This document shows, piece after piece, positions 17,226 to 24,928 of a DNA stretch of 62,895 bases (positions are counted from its first letter, which is position 1; each line of letters opens with the position of its first letter). Below the pieces are notes generated by a model. The model searched no databases. It had not been told where the DNA came from and saw only the letters and a list, made by a program, of their open reading frames with translations. The position numbers and the translations under genes were made by a program. Source of the stretch: Coprobacillus sp. CAG:826 (GTDB lineage Bacteria > Bacillota_I > Bacilli_A > RFN20 > CAG-826); contig FR897045.1 of assembly GCA_000437235.1 (NCBI GenBank), positions 101,891 through 164,785 of the forward strand, read 5' to 3'.

Positions 17226-18593
17226 ATGAAGAAAATCATTTCTATCTTAAAGAATAAAGAAATTATGGGGAGAATCGTGTTTACACTTGCGATTCTTCTT
17301 GTATTCCGTATTGGCTCTGCCATTACGATTCCAGGCGTCACAGTTAAAGATTTAGACTTTACCGAAAATAGCGTCTTCGGCCTAATGAACTTATTAGGCG
17401 GTGGTGCGCTATCCACGTTCTCTATCTTTGCTCTAGGCGTATCCCCATATATTACTTCTTCCATTATCGTCGAACTTTTATCCATGGATGTTTTACCTGC
17501 ATTAGCAGAATTAAGCAAACAAGGACAAACGGGACGTAAGAAAATGGAAATGACGACTCGTTACTTAACACTCCTTCTTGGAGCTGTTCAAGCATATGGC
17601 ATTATCAAAACCATGGAAAACAGTGATTACATCACCTTAACCATGGGAACCAGTTTCTGGGATTATGCCTACATTGTTACCATCCTTATGGCTGGCGGTA
17701 TGTTAGTCATGTGGTTAGGTGACCAAATTACTACGAAAGGACTTGGAAATGGTATTTCTGTCATTATCTTCGCGGGTATTGTCTCATCCTTACCAAGTCA
17801 AATGACAACCGCATTCCAACAATGGCTATATTACCCATTAATGAGTAATGTTTCTTCAAGAATTCTTGAAGGCGCCATTCGTTTCGCTTTGTATGTTGTC
17901 GCTTATCTTCTCATCGTCTGCTTCGTTGTATTTGTGGAACTTTCCAAAAGAAAAATCCCAGTCCAACATTCAGGCAAGAGTGGATCAGCTAAAATGTCGC
18001 AAGCAAGTTTCTTACCAATTAAGATTAACTCTGCTGGCGTCATTCCTGTGATTTTTGCTTCTTCCATCATGATGGCACCTACGGTTATCGCAAGTTTCAT
18101 CACCGGAGCTGACTTGAACGCAGAATGGTTGAATGTCTTCTCAACGACCGCAATGACCAAAATGCCTTGGTTTAATGACAAGGTATGGTACATGCCATGG
18201 GGCTTAATTATTTACCTCATTTTAATCTTTGCGTTCTCATTTTTCTATTCCAATCTTCAAATCAATCCAGAGCAATTATCCATTAACTTCTATAACAACG
18301 GATCGTACATTCCCGGTATTCGTCCAGGAAACCTTCCTGGTAATGAAACCGAACGTTATGTTCGTAAAGTGTTAAATCGTGTTACATTTATTGGTGCTAG
18401 TGCCTTAGCGTTAATCGCCGCACTCCCAGTCGTGTTAACACTTACCGGTGTTTTACCTCAACAACTTGCTTTAGGTGGAACAGGTTTAATCATCGTTGTT
18501 GGTGTAGCTCTCGAGCTCAACTCACAAGTCGATGGTTTACTCGCCGGAAAGAGCTTTGATGAAGTCACTTCAAATGCAAAGAGAGGATACTAA
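17226..18593 (+). CDS. secY: Protein translocase subunit SecY
   Basis: Channel-forming subunit of the Sec translocon, about 455 residues with ten hydrophobic segments. Conserved features are the FRIGSAITIPGV start of TM1, the plug region, the cytoplasmic loop SKRKIPVQHS and the C-terminal IRPG...ETERYVRKVLNRVTFIGA segment. The ATG at 17226 follows GAGGTGATTTGAGT; a TTG two codons earlier overlaps the rplO stop. SecE is encoded at 58026. Confidence 0.98.
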   Translation: MKKIISILKNKEIMGRIVFTLAILLVFRIGSAITIPGVTVKDLDFTENSVFGLMNLLGGGALSTFSIFALGVSPYITSSIIVELLSMDVLPALAELSKQGQTGRKKMEMTTRYLTLLLGAVQAYGIIKTMENSDYITLTMGTSFWDYAYIVTILMAGGMLVMWLGDQITTKGLGNGISVIIFAGIVSSLPSQMTTAFQQWLYYPLMSNVSSRILEGAIRFALYVVAYLLIVCFVVFVELSKRKIPVQHSGKSGSAKMSQASFLPIKINSAGVIPVIFASSIMMAPTVIASFITGADLNAEWLNVFSTTAMTKMPWFNDKVWYMPWGLIIYLILIFAFSFFYSNLQINPEQLSINFYNNGSYIPGIRPGNLPGNETERYVRKVLNRVTFIGASALALIAALPVVLTLTGVLPQQLALGGTGLIIVVGVALELNSQVDGLLAGKSFDEVTSNAKRGY

Positions 18594-18595
18594 AA

Positions 18596-19243
18596 ATGAA
18601 TATTATTTTAATGGGGCCTCCAGGTGCAGGCAAAGGAACACAAGCAAAGAAAATTATCGCTGAATTTCATATCCCTCATATTTCTACGGGGGATATGTTC
18701 CGCGAAGCGATAAAAGCAGGCACCGATTTAGGAACGCTTGCTGCAAGTTACATCAATAAGGGACTTTTAGTTCCTGATGAAGTCACAATCGGATTAGTTA
18801 AAGAAAGATTAATGCAAGACGATTGTGCAAATGGATTTCTTCTTGATGGTTTCCCAAGAACCATTCCACAAGCAGAAGCTTTAGAAAAATTATTAGAAGA
18901 AATTCATCGGCCAATTACCATGGTCATCGATATTACGGCAGATAAAGAAGCGTTAATTCGTCGTATTAGTGGTCGTCGTGTTTGTAAAACATGTGCGGCA
19001 CCTTATCACATTGAATTTAAGCCAAGTAAGGAACCCAATGTGTGCGATTTATGCCACGGACCTTTAATTCAACGTAAAGATGATACCGTTGAGGTATTGA
19101 CCGAAAGATTAGATGCCTATGAAACCCAAACGAAACCATTAGTTAACTTCTATAAAGAACGCAACTTACTTAAATCGGTCGATGGGTTACAAGACATTGA
19201 AGACGTCTTCAAAGACATCTCCACCTTATTAAGAGGAGAATAA
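18596..19243 (+). CDS. adk: Adenylate kinase, zinc-type
   Basis: Converts ATP + AMP to 2 ADP. P-loop GPPGAGKGTQA (7-17), NMP-binding STGDMFREA, and a LID domain carrying CKTC...CDLC, the zinc-binding type of Gram-positive bacteria. FLLDGFPRT is intact. 215 residues. It follows secY by two bases. Confidence 0.98.
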   Translation: MNIILMGPPGAGKGTQAKKIIAEFHIPHISTGDMFREAIKAGTDLGTLAASYINKGLLVPDEVTIGLVKERLMQDDCANGFLLDGFPRTIPQAEALEKLLEEIHRPITMVIDITADKEALIRRISGRRVCKTCAAPYHIEFKPSKEPNVCDLCHGPLIQRKDDTVEVLTERLDAYETQTKPLVNFYKERNLLKSVDGLQDIEDVFKDISTLLRGE

Positions 19244-19247
19244 AGAC

Positions 19248-20006
19248 ATGATTATCGTGAAATCGCCTCGAGAAATCGAGTTGATGCGCGAAGCTGGTAG
19301 AATTACGGGGAGTGTATTTGATGCACTCCAACCGTATCTCAAGCCGGGCGTTACTACAGAAGAATTAGATCGAGTTGCTGAAAAAACAATTCGCTCACAA
19401 AATGCCACTCCAGGCTTTAAAGGCTATGGCGGATTTCCTGCCACTTGCTGTATTTCTGTGAATGATACATTAGTTCATGGATTTCCAAGTAAATATCGCC
19501 TCAAAGAAGGAGACATTGTTTCTGTCGATGTAGGCGCTGTCTATAAGGGTTACAATGGTGATGCCGCTAGAACATTCGCAATTGGTAAAATTAGCGATAA
19601 CGCTGCGAAATTAATTCGCGTAACCGAAGAATGTTTCTGGTTAGCTATCAAATTAGTCAAACCTGGTGTATATCTTTCTGATATTTCGCACCAAATCCAA
19701 GTTCATGCTGAAGAGAATGGTTTTTCCATTCCTCGCGACTATACAGGACATGGTATTGGTATGGAACTTCATGAAGATCCAATTATTCCAAATTATGGTC
19801 TTCCTGGACATGGCGTGAAACTTCGTCCTGGCATGTGCTTAGCAATTGAGCCAATGCTTCACGAAGGATCAAGAGAAACAAGAACCATGGAAGATGGGTG
19901 GACAGTCAAAACGGTTGATGGTAAATTAGCCGGCCATTATGAAAATACGATTGTCGTTACCGAAGAGGGCTGTGAAGTCCTCACATTAAGTAAAAACATG
20001 AAATAG
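19248..20006 (+). CDS. map: Methionine aminopeptidase, type I
   Basis: Removes the initiator methionine after deformylation. Metal ligands are visible: DVGAVYKGYNGDAARTF (two Asp), TGHGIGMELHEDP (His), AIEPML (Glu) and ENTIVVTEEG (Glu). 252 residues. AAGAGGAGA precedes the ATG inside the end of adk; spacing is four bases. Confidence 0.98.
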   Translation: MIIVKSPREIELMREAGRITGSVFDALQPYLKPGVTTEELDRVAEKTIRSQNATPGFKGYGGFPATCCISVNDTLVHGFPSKYRLKEGDIVSVDVGAVYKGYNGDAARTFAIGKISDNAAKLIRVTEECFWLAIKLVKPGVYLSDISHQIQVHAEENGFSIPRDYTGHGIGMELHEDPIIPNYGLPGHGVKLRPGMCLAIEPMLHEGSRETRTMEDGWTVKTVDGKLAGHYENTIVVTEEGCEVLTLSKNMK

Positions 20007-20018
20007 TGGAGGAAAAAA

Positions 20019-20237
20019 ATGGCAAAAGAAGATGTCATTGAAGTCGAGGCGGTAGTCGTTGAAACACTTCCAAACGCAATGTTTAGAGTGAAGCTTTCTA
20101 ACGGCGTCGTAATTCTCGCTACCGTTTCTGGTAAAATCCGTATGAACTACATTCGCATTCTACCAGGTGATAGAGTTACGGTGGAAATATCGCCCTACGA
20201 TTTAACACGGGGCAGAATCACATTTAGATTTAAATAA
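20019..20237 (+). CDS. infA: Translation initiation factor IF-1
   Basis: OB-fold factor that occupies the A-site during initiation. AKEDVIEVEAVVVETLPNA and RMNYIRILPGDRVTVE are diagnostic. 72 residues, normal. Order map-infA-rpmJ-rpsM is the Firmicute arrangement. Confidence 0.98.
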   Translation: MAKEDVIEVEAVVVETLPNAMFRVKLSNGVVILATVSGKIRMNYIRILPGDRVTVEISPYDLTRGRITFRFK

Positions 20238-20259
20238 AAAAAACGAGGAGGAAATTTTT

Positions 20260-20376
20260 ATGAAAGTCAGACCCTCAGTCAAACCTATCTGCGATAAATG
20301 CAAAGTGATTCGTCGTCATGGCCGCGTTATGGTCATTTGCTCGAATCCAAAACATAAGCAGAGACAAGGAAATTAG
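20260..20376 (+). CDS. rpmJ: 50S ribosomal protein L36, zinc type
   Basis: A 38-residue protein read directly from the sequence: MKVRPSVKPICDKCKVI at the start, a VICSNPKHKQRQG end. The zinc ligands are the three cysteines and the late histidine. GAGGAGGA (20245-20252) precedes the ATG. It lies between infA and rpsM as expected. Confidence 0.97.
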   Translation: MKVRPSVKPICDKCKVIRRHGRVMVICSNPKHKQRQGN

Positions 20377-20390
20377 GAGGAATTTAGAAT

Positions 20391-20765
20391 ATGGCACGTA
20401 TTGCTGGAGTAGATATTCCAAACGAGAAACGTGTTGTCATCTCCCTTACCTACATCTATGGTATTGGACCGACAACTGCAAAGAAAATTTTAAGCAAATT
20501 AAATATTAACGAAGATATTCGTGTTAAGAACTTAACCGAAGAACAACTTACTGCTATCCGTGGTGAAGTCGCTCATATTAAGGTTGAAGGCGATCTCCGT
20601 CGTGAAGTCGCTTTAAACATTAAACGTCTTCAAGAAATCGGATGTTATCGCGGACTTCGTCATCGTAAAGGCCTTCCTGTTCGTGGACAACGCACAAGAA
20701 CCAACGCTCGTACACGTAAAGGACCTAAAAAGACCATTGCGAATAAGAAGAAAGCAACACAATAA
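20391..20765 (+). CDS. rpsM: 30S ribosomal protein S13
   Basis: Head protein contacting P-site tRNA and the L5 bridge. ARIAGVDIPNEKRV and the C-terminal GLPVRGQRTRTNARTRKGPKK-type tail are conserved. 124 residues. Confidence 0.98.
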   Translation: MARIAGVDIPNEKRVVISLTYIYGIGPTTAKKILSKLNINEDIRVKNLTEEQLTAIRGEVAHIKVEGDLRREVALNIKRLQEIGCYRGLRHRKGLPVRGQRTRTNARTRKGPKKTIANKKKATQ

Positions 20766-20786
20766 AGAAAGTGAGGAAATAGAGAT

Positions 20787-21188
20787 ATGGCTAAAGCAAC
20801 AAAGAAAGCTTCTACTACACGTAAGAAGAAAATTAAAAGAAGCTATACGAAAGGTATTGCTCACATTCATTCCACTTTCAACAACACCATTGTTACAATC
20901 ACCGATGAAGCTGGAAACGTCATTGCATGGTCTAGCGCTGGTGCATTAGGATTCAAGGGTGCGAAAAAATCCACACCTTTTGCTGCACAAATGGCTGCTG
21001 AAGCTTGCGCAAAAGTTGCATTGGATCAAGGAGTCAAAACAGTTGATGTTAACGTCAAAGGTCCAGGACCAGGTCGTGAATCGGCTGTCCGTAGCTTACA
21101 AGCTGCCGGTCTTAGCATTGTTATGATTACCGATACAACACCAATCCCACATAATGGTTGCCGTCCACCAAAGCGTCCACGTGGTTAA
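20787..21188 (+). CDS. rpsK: 30S ribosomal protein S11
   Basis: Platform protein near the mRNA exit. GIAHIHSTFNNTIVTITD, GPGPGRESAVR and the C-terminal HNGCRPPKRPRG are diagnostic. 133 residues with a lysine-rich N-terminal extension of about 15. Confidence 0.98.
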   Translation: MAKATKKASTTRKKKIKRSYTKGIAHIHSTFNNTIVTITDEAGNVIAWSSAGALGFKGAKKSTPFAAQMAAEACAKVALDQGVKTVDVNVKGPGPGRESAVRSLQAAGLSIVMITDTTPIPHNGCRPPKRPRG

Positions 21189-21233
21189 TTGTTGTCTCAA
21201 TAACTAAGTTGATTGCAAAAGGAGGAAACCAAA

Positions 21234-22187
21234 ATGAGAAAATTTGAAAAACCTGATTTTAAAGTCGCAGAATATGATTTAAAGAACGATTCCGGTCGTT
21301 TCGTCATTGAACCACTTGAGAGAGGATTTGGTATTACTTTAGGTAATGCTTTACGTAGAGTACTCTTATCTTCCTTACCAGGTGCTTCGGTTTATGCGGT
21401 AAAAATTGAAGGTGCTCGTCATGAATTTAGTGCCTTAGATGGTATTGAAGAAGATGTTACTACCATCATCTTAAACTTAAAAGATCTTGTCTTAAAGATT
21501 CATAGTGAAGATGAAACAGTAGCAAAGAAAATTGTAGTTGACGCGAAAGGACCATGTACCGTTTTAGCGGGTGACTTAGAACTCCCAGAAGATGTCGAAG
21601 TCATTAACCCAGAATTAGAAATTGCACATGTCGCTGAAGGCGGAGAATTACAAATGACGATTTACGCACGTAATGGTCGTGGTTATGTAACTGCCGAAGG
21701 AAATAAGACCAGTACACAACATATTGGTACGATTCCAACTGATTCGAACTATTCTCCAATTACTAAAGTTAGCTATACGATTGAACCAACCCGTGTGGGT
21801 CATGATTCCCGTTATGATCGCTTAATTTTAGAAATTGAAACGAACGGATCAATGCTTCCTCAAGACGCGCTTGCATTAGCAGCTAAAATCTTAGTTGAAC
21901 ACTTTTCCTTATTTGAAGAAGTCAGCGAAATCGCTAAGAACGTGGATGTAATTGCGGAAAAAGTTGAAGAAGAAAACAATAAATATGAAGATATGACAAT
22001 TGAAGAACTCGATTTATCAGTTCGTTCATACAACTGTTTAAAGAGAGCAGGTATCCAAACTGTCTTAGAATTAACACAAAAGTCAGAAGAGGATATGATG
22101 AAAGTTAGAAATTTAGGAAAGAAATCTTTAAAAGAAGTCAAAGAAAAATTAATGGCATTCGGCCTTTCTTTCCGTGATTTCGAATAG
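21234..22187 (+). CDS. rpoA: RNA polymerase alpha subunit
   Basis: Dimerisation scaffold for RNA polymerase assembly. The N-terminal domain (GFGITLGNALRRVLLSSLPG) and the C-terminal domain with helix-hairpin-helix blocks (NCLKRAGIQTVLEL, LGKKSLKEVKEKL) are present. 317 residues. The ATG at 21234 follows AAGGAGGAA; an in-frame upstream start at 21213 is disregarded because it precedes that site. Confidence 0.98.
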   Translation: MRKFEKPDFKVAEYDLKNDSGRFVIEPLERGFGITLGNALRRVLLSSLPGASVYAVKIEGARHEFSALDGIEEDVTTIILNLKDLVLKIHSEDETVAKKIVVDAKGPCTVLAGDLELPEDVEVINPELEIAHVAEGGELQMTIYARNGRGYVTAEGNKTSTQHIGTIPTDSNYSPITKVSYTIEPTRVGHDSRYDRLILEIETNGSMLPQDALALAAKILVEHFSLFEEVSEIAKNVDVIAEKVEEENNKYEDMTIEELDLSVRSYNCLKRAGIQTVLELTQKSEEDMMKVRNLGKKSLKEVKEKLMAFGLSFRDFE

Positions 22188-22199
22188 GAGGAAAGAAAA

Positions 22200-22604
22200 A
22201 TGCCAGCACAAGGTCGTAAAAATGTTCATGGTAAAACCGGCGTCCGTTTTAAAGCCGCTTATACCTCAAGCAAATACAACAATATGCTTCGTAATGTCGT
22301 TAGTGAATTAATTCTTCACGAACGCGTTACAGTCACTTTAGGCATTGCTAAAGATGTCGTAAAGATGGCGGATCGTTTAGTTACTTATGCTAAGAAAGGT
22401 GATTTACATCATCGTCGTTTAGCAGCAAGTGTTGTACGTGAAATTTCATTAGGTAAAGGTGACGATACCTTAGCTCTTGAAAAATTATTTACCGTTTTAG
22501 GTCCACGTTATATGGATAGAAACGGTGGATATACCCGTATTTTAAAACTTGCCAATCGTCAAGGTGACAACGCTCCTATGGCGATTGTTGAATTTGTAAA
22601 ATAA
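22200..22604 (+). CDS. rplQ: 50S ribosomal protein L17
   Basis: Last gene of the ribosomal operon. L17 lies at the tunnel exit. LRNVVSELILHERVTVT and RYMDRNGGYTRILKL are conserved. 134 residues against a usual 120-127. A bidirectional terminator follows 16 bases after the stop. Confidence 0.98.
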   Translation: MPAQGRKNVHGKTGVRFKAAYTSSKYNNMLRNVVSELILHERVTVTLGIAKDVVKMADRLVTYAKKGDLHHRRLAASVVREISLGKGDDTLALEKLFTVLGPRYMDRNGGYTRILKLANRQGDNAPMAIVEFVK

Positions 22605-22620
22605 TTCAATTTACTGCAAT

Positions 22621-22650
22621 AAAAAAGCCTCCCTTTGGGGAGGTTTTTTT
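22621..22650. terminator. Bidirectional terminator between rplQ and fba
   Basis: CCTCCC (22628-22633) pairs with GGGAGG (22638-22643) over a four-base loop, flanked by A6 on the left and T7 on the right, so it can end transcription from both sides. Confidence 0.9.
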
Positions 22651-22660
22651 GTACAAATTT

Positions 22661-23524
22661 TTATTTATCCGCTTTACCAATACAACCGAAGATTTCACAT
22701 TTATGTTTTACGATATCTTGAATTCCTTTTTTACCGGGACCAATGATTTTACGCATATCCATAAATAATTCTTCGTGTGTCGCTAAAAGATTACGGACAA
22801 TTTGTTCCCAAGCAATTTGGTTTTCGGTATTCACATTGATTTTGGAAGTACCGCACGCAATGGCTTTTTCAATTTGGAAATCGGGAATACCTGAACCACC
22901 ATGGAGCACAAGAGGAATACCGACGGCTTCGTTAATTTCTTTCATTTCTTTAAAACCAAGTTTAGGTTCTCCATGATATGGGCCGTGTACAGAGCCTAAA
23001 GCGGGCGCTAGCGCGTCAATTCCCGTTTCCTTGACCATTTGAACGCATTCATCTTTATCCGCATACATGCTTTCGGCAACGACGGTTTCTTCTTTACCAC
23101 CAATTTTTCCTAATTCAGCTTCTACCGTAACATTAAATGGTCTTGCATAGTCTACAACTTTTTTCGTTAAAGCAACATTCTCTTCAAACGGTAATTTGGA
23201 GCCATCAATCATAACGGAAGAGAAGCCTGCGTCGATTGCGGCTTTACAGACTTCAAAGGATGCGCCATGATCAAGATGAATGGCGACAGGAATATCAATG
23301 TTTTGATCGGACATGTAGGCCTTAATCATTTCAACGACGACATGCCACCCTCCCATATATTTCGTTGCTCCTTCTGAAACACCTAGAATTACAGGTGTTC
23401 TAAGTTCTTTACATTCATCTAGAATTGCTTGCATCCATTCTAAATTATTGATGTTGAATTGCCCAATGGCGTAATGACCTTCGTGGGCATCTTTAAGCAT
23501 TTGCTTCATGTTTACAATAGGCAT
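22661..23524 (-). CDS. fba: Fructose-1,6-bisphosphate aldolase, class II
   Basis: Zinc-dependent glycolytic aldolase, cleaving fructose-1,6-bisphosphate to two triose phosphates. AIGQFNINNLEW at the start, the metal-site HLDHGASFE, GxxHGPYHGEPKL, and HGGSGIPDFQIEKAI (phosphate binding) mark the class II fold. 287 residues, matching the Bacillus FbaA type. GGAGAAGGAGTG precedes the ATG. It is transcribed alone, divergently from the binding-protein gene at 23633. Confidence 0.96.
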   Translation of the reverse strand: MPIVNMKQMLKDAHEGHYAIGQFNINNLEWMQAILDECKELRTPVILGVSEGATKYMGGWHVVVEMIKAYMSDQNIDIPVAIHLDHGASFEVCKAAIDAGFSSVMIDGSKLPFEENVALTKKVVDYARPFNVTVEAELGKIGGKEETVVAESMYADKDECVQMVKETGIDALAPALGSVHGPYHGEPKLGFKEMKEINEAVGIPLVLHGGSGIPDFQIEKAIACGTSKINVNTENQIAWEQIVRNLLATHEELFMDMRKIIGPGKKGIQDIVKHKCEIFGCIGKADK

Positions 23525-23576
23525 AAATAATCACTCCTTCTCCTATCAAAAAAAGCAATTTTTCGGTTATAAATCG

Positions 23577-23605
23577 TTGACTTGTAACCCCTTTCATTAT
23601 ATACT
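23577..23605 (+). promoter_or_regulatory. Promoter of the ABC importer operon
   Basis: TTGACT (23577-23582), 17-bp spacer, TATACT (23600-23605). Transcription begins about 23612 and GGGAGGA (23621-23627) is the ribosome binding site. A TATAAT-like element on the other strand (23596-23601) may serve fba, so the two promoters may overlap face to face. Confidence 0.8.
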
Positions 23606-23632
23606 ATAGACAAGAGATTTGGGAGGAAAATT

Positions 23633-24853
23633 ATGAAAAAGAAAATCATTTCTCTATTTTTAATTGCGTTCTCCGCATTCACTGTTGCATCGTGCGGAAA
23701 ACAAGACAATTCTGCTGCTGTTAAAGCTGCTATTGAAGATGCACAAACATTGTCTTATGCTGAAATTTTAGAAAAAGCTAAAGCAGAAGTCGGAGACAAA
23801 GAAGTTCAAGTTTTTGGTAACTCTAGCGCTTTAGAGAAAGCGTTGGTTAACTTCACTAAGGCTACAGGTATCAAAATTGCGAACAACAAATTGAATGATG
23901 GTCCTTTGTATGAAAAACTAGAAAACACCATCGGTAAAAAACAATATTCTGCGGATATGGTTTTAATCCAAGATGGTAATAGCTTACAAACCAAAATGTT
24001 GAACACAGGCTATCTTGTTGATTACACACCAAAAGACTACAAAGATGTATTAGCTGCTGATGATTTACATCCAACCGCTGCCGTCTACTTAAACAAAGTA
24101 TTTATGTATAATAATACTGGAGTGGAAGGCGAAGAAACCAAAGCTGGTGTCTTAAAGAACTATTTGACCAATGTTTGGCAATTAGCAGGCACCGATGCTG
24201 ATAAAGGACATATTAAAAATGTTTCCTTTAAACTTGCCACCCAAGAAAATATTAATATGAACTTCTTAGTCATGTTAACAAGTGATGAATGGGTAACTAA
24301 ATTAAAAGCCGCTTATAAAGATTTCTACGGAAAAGACTATGTAGAAGAAACCCAATATAAAAATATTGGTTACAAGTGGATTGCTGAGTTCTTAAAGAAT
24401 ACTAAAGCACATAAATCCGATGGAACTGCTTGTAAAGACACTGCCAAAGGAACAAGCGGAACAATTGCTTATTGTAACTTCAACAAATTAAAAGATTGTA
24501 AAGAAGAAGGCGTTGGTAAAGAAGATAAGGCTAACCTTACAACCGCAGCCTTAGAAGGCGAAGGCGTCAAAGGATTTGGTGGTTTCGTTTATAAAATGTA
24601 TACCATGGTTGCTAGAAACGCAAAATATCCATATGCTGCTTGTGCATTAGTAAATTACATTTTATCCACCGAAGGATTTAAAGGCGCTTGGGGTACTAAC
24701 TTAGGTTATTATTCTACTAATCCAGAAGCCGAAATTGCAAAAGGCGATAAAGCATTATCTTGGTGGAAACAAAATTGTGTTATCGAAAATCCTGCCTATG
24801 TTGCAAGCGTCTATTCAGATGTTTATGATTACGTTTCTCAATTTGAAGCTTAA
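23633..24853 (+). CDS. ABC importer substrate-binding lipoprotein
   Basis: 406 residues with a signal peptide ending in the lipobox VASC (Cys21), so it is anchored to the outer face of the membrane. After it, FGNSSALEKALVNFTKATGI and later VLIQDGNSLQTKMLNTGYL give the two-lobed type I/II periplasmic-binding fold used by ferric-ion and putrescine/spermidine importers. The fused permease and FbpC/PotA-like ATPase follow, completing the importer. Substrate is not recoverable from motifs: no clear ferric-binding tyrosine pair or polyamine aspartates are identified. Confidence 0.8.
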   Translation: MKKKIISLFLIAFSAFTVASCGKQDNSAAVKAAIEDAQTLSYAEILEKAKAEVGDKEVQVFGNSSALEKALVNFTKATGIKIANNKLNDGPLYEKLENTIGKKQYSADMVLIQDGNSLQTKMLNTGYLVDYTPKDYKDVLAADDLHPTAAVYLNKVFMYNNTGVEGEETKAGVLKNYLTNVWQLAGTDADKGHIKNVSFKLATQENINMNFLVMLTSDEWVTKLKAAYKDFYGKDYVEETQYKNIGYKWIAEFLKNTKAHKSDGTACKDTAKGTSGTIAYCNFNKLKDCKEEGVGKEDKANLTTAALEGEGVKGFGGFVYKMYTMVARNAKYPYAACALVNYILSTEGFKGAWGTNLGYYSTNPEAEIAKGDKALSWWKQNCVIENPAYVASVYSDVYDYVSQFEA

Positions 24854-24876
24854 TCAATTGTAATTTAAAAAGATCC

Positions 24877-24908
24877 AATGGTGCACAAATTAATCCTTGT
24901 GCACCATT
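24877..24908 (+). other. Strong stem-loop between the binding-protein and permease genes
   Basis: AATGGTGCACAA (24877-24888) pairs perfectly with TTGTGCACCATT (24897-24908), loop of eight bases. There is no U-tract after it and the next ribosome binding site (TAGGAGAA) follows within 20 bases, so it is better read as an mRNA processing or stability element that keeps the upstream gene more abundant than the downstream ones. Confidence 0.75.
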
Positions 24909-24928
24909 ATTGTTTATAGGAGAAAAAA

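Noticed and set aside
24877..24908. Stem-loop as a transcription terminator
   Set aside because: No U-tract follows and the operon continues into the permease.
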